From JBCAXA01 sp038749025 (GTDB taxonomy: Bacteria; Pseudomonadota; Gammaproteobacteria; Steroidobacterales; Woeseiaceae), in assembly GCA_038749025.1 (NCBI GenBank), contig JBCDIL010000006.1:1-64000 (forward strand): DNA of 64,000 nucleotides. The letters run 5' to 3'. Shown piece by piece: positions 50,834-59,844 of this stretch (positions are counted from its first letter, which is position 1; each line of letters starts with the position of its first letter). Made by a program: the position numbers and the translations under genes. The notes under the pieces were generated by a model that did not search any database, had not been told where the DNA came from, and saw nothing but the letters and a program-made list of their open reading frames with translations.

Positions 50834-52347
50834 TCGTTATCGCTGCGGGCGCTCTCCGGGCGCATCGTCGGGAACAACAAGACGTCACGAATCGAGGCGG
50901 CATCGGTTAGCAACATGACGAGCCGGTCAATACCGACACCGAGCCCGCCCGCCGGCGGCATGCCGTACTCGAGCGCGCGAATGTAGTCGGCGTCGTAGAA
51001 CATCGCCTCATCGTCGCCGCTGTCGCGATTAGCAACCTGTGCCCTAAACCGCTCGGCCTGATCTTCCGGATCATTGAGCTCCGAGAAACCGTTAGCGATT
51101 TCACGACCGGCGATGAACAACTCGAATCGGTCGGTGAGAAACTCGTCGTTATCGTTACGCCGCGACAACGGTGAAACCTCGGCCGGGTGCATCGTGACAA
51201 ACGTTGGCGCGTGCAACGTTCGCTCCACGGTCGCCTCGAAAATCTCGAGCTGCAACTTACCCGCGCCGTATTCGGGCTTCACCGTAGCACCGACTTGCTC
51301 AGCGACCGCACGCAAACGCTCCAGATCGCGAAGCGTTGCCGCGGTCAATCCAATGTCAGCCGCGATGATCGCCTCGCCCATCGGTAGGCGCCGGAACGGC
51401 TTGCCAAAGTCGAGGGTAATGCCTTGATAGCTGACCTCGGTGGAACCGGTGACAGCTTCCGTAAGCCCACACAACATGTCCTCGACCATGTTCATCACGT
51501 CGTCGAAGTCAGCGTATGCTTGATAAGACTCGAGCATCGTGAACTCCGGGTTGTGCTGGGTCGAAATGCCTTCGTTGCGGAAATTACGGTTGATTTCAAA
51601 AACGCGATCGAAACCACCAACAGTCAGCCGCTTCAGATACAACTCTGGCGCAATGCGTAAATACAAATCCATGTCGAGCGTGTTGTGGTGCGTCACGAAC
51701 GGTCGCGCCACCGCACCGCCAGGTGTTACTTGCATCATCGGTGTCTCAACTTCGAGAAACCGCCGGTCATCGAGAAAATTGCGCAAATACCGAATGATCG
51801 CACTACGGCGTTTGAACACGCGGCGCGAATCATCATTAATCGCCAGGTCGACGTAGCGGCGCCGGTACCGCTGCTCTTGATCGGCGAGCCCATGCCACTT
51901 ATCCGGCAGCGGCCGTAACGCCTTACTCAGCAATTCGAGCGAGTCAACCTTCACCGATAACTCGCCTTTATCCGTTCGGTATAACGAACCCGTTGCCCCC
52001 ACGATATCGCCAAGATCCCAAGCCTTGAACGCGGTATAGGCGCCGTCAGGCAGCGCGTCACGCTGCACAAACAGTTGAATCGAACCGCTCATGTCTTTGA
52101 GGCGCGCGAAACTCGCTTTCCCCATGACGCGCTTGGCCAGCATACGGCCAGCGACACGGACGCGAATCTCTTCGTTCGTCAGCGTCTCTTTGGTATGTGA
52201 TTCATAGGTTTGCTGGAGGTCGCCGGCAAACGCATCGGGACGAAACGTGTTGGGATACGCGTCGCCGCCTTCGCGCCAACGCGCGAGTTTCTGACGCCGC
52301 TCGGCGATCAAACGGTCGTCGTTCTCTGGATTTCTGTCCTGACTCAC
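50830..52347 (-). CDS. lysS: Lysyl-tRNA synthetase, class II
   Basis: LysS (505 aa). An N-terminal OB-fold anticodon-binding domain (RVAGRMLAKRVMGKASFARL, about 65-84) is followed by the class II core with motif 2 FRNEGISTQHNPEFTMLE and motif 3 GLGVGIDRLVMLL. GTG start at 52347. It follows prfB by 20 bases, the common prfB-lysS pair. Confidence 0.98.
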   Translation of the reverse strand: MSQDRNPENDDRLIAERRQKLARWREGGDAYPNTFRPDAFAGDLQQTYESHTKETLTNEEIRVRVAGRMLAKRVMGKASFARLKDMSGSIQLFVQRDALPDGAYTAFKAWDLGDIVGATGSLYRTDKGELSVKVDSLELLSKALRPLPDKWHGLADQEQRYRRRYVDLAINDDSRRVFKRRSAIIRYLRNFLDDRRFLEVETPMMQVTPGGAVARPFVTHHNTLDMDLYLRIAPELYLKRLTVGGFDRVFEINRNFRNEGISTQHNPEFTMLESYQAYADFDDVMNMVEDMLCGLTEAVTGSTEVSYQGITLDFGKPFRRLPMGEAIIAADIGLTAATLRDLERLRAVAEQVGATVKPEYGAGKLQLEIFEATVERTLHAPTFVTMHPAEVSPLSRRNDNDEFLTDRFELFIAGREIANGFSELNDPEDQAERFRAQVANRDSGDDEAMFYDADYIRALEYGMPPAGGLGVGIDRLVMLLTDAASIRDVLLFPTMRPESARSDND

Positions 52348-52367
52348 TGGATCGTGTGTCCTTAGTG

Positions 52368-53469
52368 TTACAAACCTTGTTTCAAACTCGCCTCGATAAA
52401 AGGATCGAGGGCGCCGTCGAGCACCGCCTGCGTATTGCCGGTCTCATGGCCGGTACGCAGATCTTTTATCCGTGACTGGTCGAGTACATAGGAGCGGATT
52501 TGGCTGCCCCAACCGACATCAGACTTGGCATCTTCGACGGCCTGCGCTTCAACTTGGCGTTTACGTAACTCCAGCTCGTACAGTTTCGCTTTCAGCTGTT
52601 TCATCGCCGTCGCTTTGTTCTTGTGTTGCGACCGGTCGTTTTGACATTGCACGACAACATTGGTCGGCAAGTGTGTGATGCGCACCGCCGACTCGGTCCG
52701 GTTAACGTGCTGGCCACCGGCACCGCTCGCCCGGTAGACGTCTATCCTCAATTCCGACGGATCAATGTCGATGTCGATGTCATCGTCCACTTCAGGCGAG
52801 ACAAAGACGGACGCGAACGAGGTGTGGCGCCGGTTGCCCGAATCAAACGGCGACTTCCGCACCAGACGATGCACGCCCGTCTCCGTCCGTAACCAGCCGT
52901 ACGCATAGTCACCACCGATCTTGACAGTGGCGCTCTTAATGCCCGCCACTTCGCCCGGTGATGTCTCGATAACCTCGACGGGGCGTTCGTGACTTTCAGC
53001 CCAACGCAAGTACATTCTAAGCAACATGTCGGCCCAGTCCTGCGCCTCGGTGCCGCCTGCGCCAGACTGAATCTCAAGGAAACTGGCCGCACCGTCCATA
53101 TCACCCGAGAACATTCGGCGAAACTCTAGCGCTTCAACCTCATGCTTTGCGTCGACGAGATCCGCTTCGACAGCGCCGACGGTATCGGCATCGTTTTCTT
53201 CAGCGGCAAGCTCAAGCAGCGAATCTAAGTCGCCGAGCTGGGCATCTAAGACGTCGATTGTCTTCACAACCGCCTCCAAACGCGCGCGCTCCTGATTCAG
53301 TTGCTGGGCACGGTTGGCATCGCTCCAGACGCCTGGATCCTCAAGCTCGCGTTCAACCTCTTCGAGTCGCTCCTTGCTACCCGCGTAGTCAAAGATACCC
53401 CCTCAACGCATCGACGCGTTCGGTCAGGTCGCGAGCCTCATTGATGAGCGGGTTGATCTCGATAGACAC
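52368..53469 (-). CDS. prfB: Peptide chain release factor 2, with programmed +1 frameshift
   Basis: RF2 releases peptides at UGA and UAA. The gene is split in two frames: 26 codons from GTG 53469 end at an in-frame TGA (53391-53389), and after a +1 shift translation continues from 53390 to 52368, giving 366 aa (E. coli 365). The shift site is given as a separate feature. RF2 tripeptide SPF in KSPFDSGNRRH and the peptidyl-transferase GGQ in GAGGQHVNRTE are present. The first-frame peptide SIEINPLINEARDLTERVD matches the family N-terminus, so this is a true autoregulatory frameshift, not a mutation. Located between recJ and lysS. Confidence 0.97.
53384..53403 (-). promoter_or_regulatory. prfB programmed frameshift site
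   Basis: Minus strand AGGGGGTATCTTTGACTACG: an internal Shine-Dalgarno-like AGGGGG, then the slippery CTT and the UGA stop followed by C. It is the same as the E. coli prfB site as I remember it. Low RF2 levels slow termination at UGA and favour the shift. Confidence 0.95.
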
Positions 53470-53539
53470 AATGGCTGGTCTCGTGCCGACAAAGCGCGCG
53501 AGGATACCGTACTTTGGGACGCGCTGCAGGCTAGCGCGG

Positions 53540-55249
53540 CTAGCTGCGTTGCAACTGCTCGACGATGAGCTGGACCCGACGTAGGCCTTGGTATTCGTTG
53601 ACATCCAGTCGGTACACAACATGGATGACAGTGCCAGCTGCCAGCGGTAAGTGCTCGGACTGTCGAAACGCGATTGCATCGACAGCGGGACCATGCTCGC
53701 GCTGCGTTACCCGCATCTTGAGATGGTTTTCACCGACCAATCGCGCCTCGGCAACGATGAATGTGCCGTCGAACAGCGGCTCGTCGAAGCCCGAACCGAA
53801 CGGGCCGGCGTCGCGTAGCGCTTCGGCCACACCCAGGCGCAGATCGGCATCGCCAAGCTCGCCATCGCTGATCCAGGCCTCGCCGGCCGTCGCCTCCGGA
53901 TACAACTCATCAACAAGACTCGCGCAAGCCCTGCTAAAGGCCCCGAGCTGATCGCGGTGAAGCGTCAGTCCGGCCGCCATGGCATGCCCACCAAAGCGGT
54001 CGATTAAACCCGGAAAACGGGTATCTACAGCAGCCAACAAATCGCGTAGGTGCACCGCAGCTACACTGCGCCCCGAGCCCTTCAACGTTGCATCATCGGC
54101 TTTGGCGAAGGCGAATGCGGGTCGTTGGCAGCGCTCACGTACAAAGCTTGCGACGAGGCCGACGACACCTTGGTGCCAGTCGGTCTGATAAAGGCATACG
54201 CAACTTGGCAAACGGCGCCCATCCTCCTCGAGTGTAGGCAGTGCGGACAGGGCGTCTTCCTGCATGCGCTGTTGAACGTCGCGGCGCTCACGGTTTATCG
54301 CACCCAATGCCGTCGCGTATTCGCGGGCGGCAAGCGGATCGTCGGTCAATAACGCGGCAATGCCTTTGCTCATATCGTCCAAGCGGCCTGCCGCATTGAG
54401 CCTCGGGCCAGCACCGAAGCCTAAGTCACTTGCCGTGCATTGACGCGGGTCGCGCCCGGCATCGGCCAGCAACGCCAATACACCAGGTGTCGCTGCTAGC
54501 GAGCGGATTCGATCCAAGCCCGCGCGAACGAGGATGCGATTGTTGCGATCCAACGGTACGACGTCGGCGACGGTACCAAGGGCGACCAGATCAAGATAGC
54601 GCGCGACCGTACCGCGAAGTTGCGGCTCACCGCGGTCGACCAACTGGCGCTCCAGCGCCGCCAATACATAGAACGCAACACCGACGCCCGCGAGCGACTT
54701 CGATGGAAAGTTCTCGCCGTGATTGTTGGGATTGACGATGACGTTCGCGCGTGGCGCCTGCTCACCCGGCAAATGATGATCGGTAACCAAGACGTCAATG
54801 CCCACGTCGCGAAGTACCGCCACCCCGGCGTGACTACTGATACCGTTGTCAACGGTGACGACCAATGTCGGACTGGCCTGCCTCGCAACGTCCGCTAGGG
54901 GCGCCGTCAATCCATAGCCAAAGTCGAAGCGATTCGGCACCAAGAAGTCGACGTCGGTGAAACCGAAATCCCGCAGCGTGCGTATCATTAACGCCGTGCT
55001 GGTGGCGCCATCGGCATCGAAGTCACCCACAATGAGTACACGACCGTCACGGTGCGAAGCCAGCAGGTCAGCTGCTGCTTGCGCGCTTTGCAGTTGGCGA
55101 ACGGGCAACAGTGCACCCAACGGCAACGCAATATCGTCGGGGTCGGTGGCACCCCGGCAGGCGTAAACGCGCCCAACGACAGGGTGTAACATCTTCAGCG
55201 TATCGGGCAACGTCGATGGCGTGCGCCGTTCAATTGAACGAACGTTCAT
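53540..55249 (-). CDS. recJ: Single-stranded-DNA exonuclease RecJ
   Basis: RecJ (569 aa) is a 5'-3' ssDNA exonuclease of recombination and mismatch repair. DHH motifs: VGDFDADGATSTAL, VTVDNGISSHAG, VTDHHLPGE; the DHHA1 region has FGGHAMAAGLTLH. ATG 55249 overlaps the upstream gene as ATGA. It precedes prfB by 70 bases, the familiar recJ-prfB-lysS order. Confidence 0.97.
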   Translation of the reverse strand: MNVRSIERRTPSTLPDTLKMLHPVVGRVYACRGATDPDDIALPLGALLPVRQLQSAQAAADLLASHRDGRVLIVGDFDADGATSTALMIRTLRDFGFTDVDFLVPNRFDFGYGLTAPLADVARQASPTLVVTVDNGISSHAGVAVLRDVGIDVLVTDHHLPGEQAPRANVIVNPNNHGENFPSKSLAGVGVAFYVLAALERQLVDRGEPQLRGTVARYLDLVALGTVADVVPLDRNNRILVRAGLDRIRSLAATPGVLALLADAGRDPRQCTASDLGFGAGPRLNAAGRLDDMSKGIAALLTDDPLAAREYATALGAINRERRDVQQRMQEDALSALPTLEEDGRRLPSCVCLYQTDWHQGVVGLVASFVRERCQRPAFAFAKADDATLKGSGRSVAAVHLRDLLAAVDTRFPGLIDRFGGHAMAAGLTLHRDQLGAFSRACASLVDELYPEATAGEAWISDGELGDADLRLGVAEALRDAGPFGSGFDEPLFDGTFIVAEARLVGENHLKMRVTQREHGPAVDAIAFRQSEHLPLAAGTVIHVVYRLDVNEYQGLRRVQLIVEQLQRS

Positions 55250-56118
55250 GGTGCTTGCCACTCGGACAACGGTAGCGTCGCAAAATCGGTATCGTACAAC
55301 GTAAGCGGGTTACGCCACGAGCGCCACCGCGAGCGACGCCGGGCAGCAGCGATGATAGCGCTAAGATCTGCCGCATCCCTCGGTACGATAACGGCCTCGT
55401 CGCCCGCGCCGATGACTTCGCGCCAATCGACAACCCGCTTCGCCGCATTGCCAGTGAGTTGCCAAAAGGCGGTTAAGGTAAGGTCGTCGGTTACCAAGAA
55501 CGGCAGTGACAACCCAGTCGACGTTGGCGGCTTCTTATTACCCGCGCCCCACAGCCAGAGCGCGTTAATCGGTACTTGGCCGCGTGCTTGCCGCTCATCA
55601 TTACCAGCCCAGTTGTGCAATGTCATTTGCAGCTCCGCATCGAGCGTTGCCAGTGCCGCCGGACGATCCCGAATGGGGGTCCGACGAAGAGACACACCGT
55701 GAGCCCTCGCTGGGTCAATTCCGCGGGGCGCCGCCCCGTCGGCGACAGTCGCCAGCCCGAATCCGAGTGAATCAATCGTTATGTCGGTTAATCGATCGCC
55801 CGCCGTAGTGGCGATTAACTGCGCCAATGCCGCCGCGGTGTCGGTGCCGAGATCGGCCGGCCGACCCTGCAAGTAAAGATCATCAAGCGAGGCGCCAAGA
55901 CAAACAGCATCGATGCAGACCGTCGCAGCGCTCGCCGCCCGACCGAGTGCAGCCGCACGGATGGCCGCCGGCGCAATGGCCACCGTTTCGACACGCAAAG
56001 CGGCCATCAGCAGTTCCAATTCGCTGCGTTGGTCCGGCTCTGGGTCTGGCCCCGGGCGTCGCGTTACCACGTGTAGCACGTTAATTTGACTCTGTGGTGT
56101 CTTGTCGCTGTTGCGCAC
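55246..56118 (-). CDS. COG4255/RpfE-type conserved protein of unknown function
   Basis: A 290-aa protein of the group called RpfE in Xanthomonas (COG4255, distant likeness to phosphoglycerate mutase-type regulators). The conserved core is QMTLHNWAGNDERQARGQVP then INALWLWGAG. No signal or membrane segment; the rest is alanine-rich. Start is GTG 56118, or TTG 56121. It overlaps recJ (ATGA), as in Xanthomonadales and betaproteobacteria, and is divergent from the Mth938-like gene. Function not known. Confidence 0.75.
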   Translation of the reverse strand: MRNSDKTPQSQINVLHVVTRRPGPDPEPDQRSELELLMAALRVETVAIAPAAIRAAALGRAASAATVCIDAVCLGASLDDLYLQGRPADLGTDTAAALAQLIATTAGDRLTDITIDSLGFGLATVADGAAPRGIDPARAHGVSLRRTPIRDRPAALATLDAELQMTLHNWAGNDERQARGQVPINALWLWGAGNKKPPTSTGLSLPFLVTDDLTLTAFWQLTGNAAKRVVDWREVIGAGDEAVIVPRDAADLSAIIAAARRRSRWRSWRNPLTLYDTDFATLPLSEWQAP

Positions 56119-56161
56119 CAACGGTTACGCTTCGCGCTGACAATCACTAACGGATCGTAGC

Positions 56162-56539
56162 GTGAAGCTTACCCGTCATCACCCGGTCGCGAATAGCATC
56201 GTTGGCCATTCCGCAGCAGGCGTGAACATTAGTGGCCGTCTTTACTCGGACAGCCTGATCGTCTCCGCGGCGGATATCGTGGTGCCATGGACCCATGCCG
56301 CGCTCGCCGATATGCGTATTAGCGATTTACGACCGGCGCTCGCCATGCAACCGGAACTTATCCTGCTCGGGTGCGGTGACCGCCAAGGTCAAGCGCCAAC
56401 CGCAATACTGGCTGAGCTCGCAGCGGCCGGAGTCGGCTTGGAGGTAATGACGACGGATGCAGTCTGCCGCACTTACAACGTGCTGACGTCAGAGTCGCGC
56501 AATGTGGTCGCGGCGTTGATGCTGACGCTACCGCGGTAG
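56162..56539 (+). CDS. Mth938-like (DUF498) protein
   Basis: A 125-aa DUF498/Mth938-domain protein, related to the complex I assembly factor NDUFAF3. Characteristic segments: YSDSLIVSAADIVVPW, PELILLGCGDRQ and DAVCRTYNVLTSESRNVVAALM. GTG start at 56162. It is divergent from the COG4255 gene and its end overlaps nlpD by 12 bases. Role here unknown; a complex I link is family inference only. Confidence 0.85.
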   Translation: MKLTRHHPVANSIVGHSAAGVNISGRLYSDSLIVSAADIVVPWTHAALADMRISDLRPALAMQPELILLGCGDRQGQAPTAILAELAAAGVGLEVMTTDAVCRTYNVLTSESRNVVAALMLTLPR

Positions 56540-57211
56540 GACGCTCAGCGGATCGATCGGATCGCCTCGACGGCGAATCTCAAAGTGCAATGCTGGCTGT
56601 TGGCCAGGTCCTAGTCCAACGCGGGCGATCGACTGCCCAATTTTTACAGCTGCGCCCTCGCCGACCAACAACGCTTCGTTGTGGCCGTAAGCCGACAGAT
56701 GCGTATCGCTGTGCTTGACGATCAGCAACTGCCCGTAGCTTATAAGACCGCTGCCCGCATAGACGACCCTACCATCGGCCGCTGCCGCGACTTTGGTACC
56801 CGCCGTTGCACCGATCAAAACGCCGGTTCGTGCCCCGCGGTCGGCGCCGAAGCGCGCCAAAATCGGGCCACGCAGCGGCCATCGCCACGTGGGTGCCGGG
56901 TCATCGGCCGGTGGTGATACAACCGGTGCCGGGGTTTGCGTACGCGGTGTCGCCCCGACACTTGGGCGCGCCGGGCCAGACAGATTGAGCCGTTGACCCG
57001 GCACGATGAAGCGACCATCGCCAAGCCCGTTCCAGCGCGCTAGATCGCGATGGTCGAGACCAAAGCGCCAAGCGATGTTGTAAAGCGTATCGCCGCGTCG
57101 CACCACATAGGTACCCGGCTGCGGCTGATCCCAGCGATAGACATCGCTGCAGCCTACCAACGCCAATAAGGCGGTGGCACCGGTTATGGCTCGCCGTGAA
57201 ACGCGGCCCAT
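56528..57211 (-). CDS. nlpD: NlpD-like lipoprotein with LysM and degenerate LytM domain
   Basis: A 227-aa outer-membrane lipoprotein that in relatives activates amidases at the septum. Signal and lipobox ALVGC (Cys near 22), one LysM domain (VVRRGDTLYNIAWRFGLDHR), a Pro/Thr linker, and a C-terminal LytM/M23 domain. The zinc motif HxxxD is replaced by RTGVLI, while HFEIR is kept, so it should not be a peptidase, as in NlpD/EnvC. I chose ATG 57211 because it starts the signal peptide; the frame stays open upstream to 57475 inside yqaA. rpoS, the normal next gene, is absent. Confidence 0.92.
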   Translation of the reverse strand: MGRVSRRAITGATALLALVGCSDVYRWDQPQPGTYVVRRGDTLYNIAWRFGLDHRDLARWNGLGDGRFIVPGQRLNLSGPARPSVGATPRTQTPAPVVSPPADDPAPTWRWPLRGPILARFGADRGARTGVLIGATAGTKVAAAADGRVVYAGSGLISYGQLLIVKHSDTHLSAYGHNEALLVGEGAAVKIGQSIARVGLGPGQQPALHFEIRRRGDPIDPLSVLPR

Positions 57212-57777
57212 AGTCCAATACCAACGAGCACAACAGCGACACTCAGCCAGCCAATCGTGTCGATATGGCGGCGCAACGTCGCCTCGTAACGCGGCCCACC
57301 AAACCGTAGCAACCCCGCGACGAGGTAAAACCGCGCACCGCGGCCGATCACCGACATCAAGACGAACACCGGTAAATTCATCGCCAGTGCGCCGGCCGAA
57401 ATCGTAAACAATTTGTACGGAATGGGTGAGAAGCCAGCAAGCAAGACCGTAGCCGCGCCATATTCCTGAAACCACAACTGCAGCGTTGTGTAGCGCTCAC
57501 CGTAGCCAGCGCTTTCGATCAGTGGCGCGATCGCGTCGAACGCGACAAAGCCGATGGTGTAACCCGCGAGCCCGCCGAGCACCGACGTCAATGTGGTCAA
57601 TCCCGCGAGCCAGAACGCACGGGTCGGTCGAGCCAGGCACATCGGCGCCAGCATGACATCGGGGGGTATCGGGAAGAACGACGACTCTGCGAAACTCAGT
57701 GCGCCGAGATAACGCTCCGCGTGCGGATGTGCAGCCCAAGCGATAACGCGGTCATACAAGCTGGCGAACAGTTTCAC
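57184..57777 (-). CDS. YqaA/DedA-family membrane protein
   Basis: A 197-aa membrane protein of the SNARE-associated Golgi/DedA (YqaA) group with four or five helices. Diagnostic: FAESSFFPIPPDVMLAPM and TVLLAGFSPIPYKLFTISAGAL. GTG start at 57777 overlaps pcm as GTGA. In many gammaproteobacteria a similar gene lies between pcm and nlpD, so it belongs to this cluster. Lipid carrier recycling is suggested for DedA relatives, but not shown. Confidence 0.9.
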   Translation of the reverse strand: MKLFASLYDRVIAWAAHPHAERYLGALSFAESSFFPIPPDVMLAPMCLARPTRAFWLAGLTTLTSVLGGLAGYTIGFVAFDAIAPLIESAGYGERYTTLQLWFQEYGAATVLLAGFSPIPYKLFTISAGALAMNLPVFVLMSVIGRGARFYLVAGLLRFGGPRYEATLRRHIDTIGWLSVAVVLVGIGLWAAFHGEP

Positions 57778-58436
57778 CGACCGCCACCGACGAGTGGCAC
57801 GAAACTGACCGGGCCAAGGTCGGTTCGCGAGTAATGGTTACCGCGCCGATCAACCGCCAACAGGCGTTGCTCAGCTCGGTTGCCGACTGGAATGACCAAA
57901 CGGCCGCCGGGCTTCAATTGCGCTAGCAGCGCTTCTGGCACAACGGCCGGCGCGGCGGCAACCAAGATACCGTCATACGGTGCGTGGGCGTCCCAGCCCT
58001 GCCAGCCATCGCCGCGGCGAAACTGCACATTGTAGATTCGAAGATCCCGAATCCGTTGTTTCGCCCCCCACAGTATCGGGTTCAATCGTTCGATGCTGAA
58101 CAGTCGCTCGACGAGCGGAGCTAGAACCGCCGTTTGGTAGCCGCAGCCGGAACCGACTTCCAGCACGTGACCGGTGGCGGTCCCGTCGAGCAGCGCTTCG
58201 GTCATGCGGGCGACAATAAAGGGTTGACTAATCGTCTGTCCGTGGCCAATCGGTAACGCGGTGTCTTCGTAGGCGCGGCTAGCTAGCGCCTCGTCAACGA
58301 AAAGGTGCCTAGGCACATCGCGAATGCGTGCGAGTACCGCCTCTGAACGGATACCTTGACGGCGCAGACGGCTGACCAGTCGCTCGCGGGTGCGCGCTGA
58401 GGTCATGCCGATACCGGTCGATCCAGTCGCAGGCAT
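57774..58436 (-). CDS. pcm: Protein-L-isoaspartate O-methyltransferase
   Basis: Pcm (220 aa) repairs isoaspartyl residues. The SAM motif VLEVGSGCGYQTAVLAPL, the preceding GHGQTISQPFIVARMTEAL and PYDGILVAAAPAVVP are typical. ATG 58436 overlaps the surE stop as TGATG, so the two are coupled, as in E. coli. The N-terminus is about ten residues longer than E. coli Pcm. Confidence 0.96.
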   Translation of the reverse strand: MPATGSTGIGMTSARTRERLVSRLRRQGIRSEAVLARIRDVPRHLFVDEALASRAYEDTALPIGHGQTISQPFIVARMTEALLDGTATGHVLEVGSGCGYQTAVLAPLVERLFSIERLNPILWGAKQRIRDLRIYNVQFRRGDGWQGWDAHAPYDGILVAAAPAVVPEALLAQLKPGGRLVIPVGNRAEQRLLAVDRRGNHYSRTDLGPVSFVPLVGGGR

Positions 58437-59182
58437 CAGTTCTCGCCGAGCCAACCATTCACGCGGTCGAGCTGACCGTGGTGGGTCAAATCGGTTTTTA
58501 AAGGGGTCACCGAAACGACGCCAGTATCGATCGCGTGAAAATCTGTGCCGGGTCCGGCATCGGCGCCATCACCGGCCGCGCCGATCCAAAACACTTCACG
58601 GCCTTTCGGGTCGGCGCTTCGCTGCACCGGCTCCGAGCGGTGCCGAAACCCAAGTCGCGTTGCTGCGAAACCGTGGATCGCCCCTATGGGTAAGTCGGGT
58701 ACGTTGACATTCAATATGGTGTCCGCCGGTAGCGGATCGCCCTCAAGCCGATTGAGTAAGCGGTCGACCACGGTCGCCGCTGCATCAAAGTTCTGCGGAT
58801 TATGACCCGTCAACGACACGGCGATGGCGGGCCAACCGAGAAATCGTCCCTCCATCGCGGCCGCAACGGTCCCAGAATAGATCGTGTCGTCACCGAGGTT
58901 CGCGCCATGGTTGATACCGGAGATGACCATGTCGGGGGCGTCATCGAACATGCCCGTCAGCGCGAGGTGAACGCAGTCCGACGGCGTGCCGTTAACGCAC
59001 CAGGTGAATTCGTTGATCTGTTGAACCCGTAATGGGTTCTCAAGCGTCAACGAGTTACTCGCCCCGCTGCGATTTCGGTCCGGGGCGACAACCCGCACGT
59101 CGGCGCGACGCTGGACGGTTCGAACGAGCGCAGCGATGCCCTCGGACCGGTAACCGTCATCGTTGCTAATCAGAATTTTCAC
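58436..59182 (-). CDS. surE: 5'-nucleotidase SurE
   Basis: SurE (248 aa) is a metal-dependent nucleoside monophosphatase linked to stationary survival. ILISNDDGYRSEG at the start contains the metal-binding DD, and SGINHGANLGDDTIYSGTV the second motif. I chose GTG 59182 so that the conserved N-terminus begins correctly; a longer frame reaches 59260. It forms the surE-pcm-yqaA-nlpD unit. Confidence 0.96.
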   Translation of the reverse strand: MKILISNDDGYRSEGIAALVRTVQRRADVRVVAPDRNRSGASNSLTLENPLRVQQINEFTWCVNGTPSDCVHLALTGMFDDAPDMVISGINHGANLGDDTIYSGTVAAAMEGRFLGWPAIAVSLTGHNPQNFDAAATVVDRLLNRLEGDPLPADTILNVNVPDLPIGAIHGFAATRLGFRHRSEPVQRSADPKGREVFWIGAAGDGADAGPGTDFHAIDTGVVSVTPLKTDLTHHGQLDRVNGWLGEN

Positions 59183-59304
59183 GCGGATGACCCGTCCTTC
59201 ACCTAAGCCGGTACTATACTTCGAATGAACCGATAAGTCGGCCACTGGCCAGCGCCGCAAGCGAAGCGTGCGGGTGCGCCAGTCAGACCGTTTTGGAGTC
59301 GACC

Positions 59305-59844
59305 GTGGCTAACGACCAAGATAGCGATGATGAGCTGTTCCGACGCTCTGTGGCCGACGTAAAGCCACTGGCTAACAACGACCGCATCGAACCTTACCGC
59401 CCTCCTGTGCGTCCGGATGCGCGCTTTCGCCGTGCGGATGACGCTGACGTATTGGCCGAGAGCCTCAGCCCCGACCGGGAAGCATTAGAACAGCTAACCG
59501 GGGCACGATTGTCGCATCGACGCCGTGACGTTAGCGAGCGGACAATAAAACGCTTGGCCCGCGGCGACTACCGTATTCAGAGTGAAATCGACTTGCACGG
59601 TATGACCGCAGCCGAAGCGAAAGCAGCGTTAGCCGAATTTATTTCAACGGCCAGTCGTGATGGTCTAAGTGCCGTGCGAGTTGTACATGGCAAAGGGCTC
59701 GGCAGCGGGCCCCGAGGGCCGGTACTAAAAGCCGTTGTCAATCGAACGTTGCGGCGTAACGCTGCGGTATTGGCCTTCGTGTCGGCCCGCCTCGTCGATG
59801 GGGGAACGGGCGCGCTTTACGTATTGCTAGATACACGGCTGTGA
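59305..59844 (+). CDS. smrB: Smr-domain endonuclease, SmrB type
   Basis: A 179-aa Smr protein; SmrB relatives cleave mRNA at collided ribosomes. The N-terminal part is polar; the Smr domain covers about 95-179 with EIDLHGMTAAEAKAAL, VRVVHGKGLGS and a closing GGTGALYVLLDTRL, the typical SmrB ending. GTG 59305 has GGAG six bases upstream; the frame is also open from TTG 59293. It sits on the plus strand between the minus-strand genes surE and truD, and its end overlaps truD by 28 bases. Confidence 0.92.
   Translation: MANDQDSDDELFRRSVADVKPLANNDRIEPYRPPVRPDARFRRADDADVLAESLSPDREALEQLTGARLSHRRRDVSERTIKRLARGDYRIQSEIDLHGMTAAEAKAALAEFISTASRDGLSAVRVVHGKGLGSGPRGPVLKAVVNRTLRRNAAVLAFVSARLVDGGTGALYVLLDTRL

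Noticed and set aside
52368..53279. prfB as a 303-codon gene starting at 53279
   Set aside because: The complete family N-terminus and the frameshift site lie upstream.
56528..57475. Longer nlpD frame of 315 codons
   Set aside because: The first 88 codons lie inside yqaA and lack the signal peptide; ATG 57211 begins a perfect lipoprotein signal.
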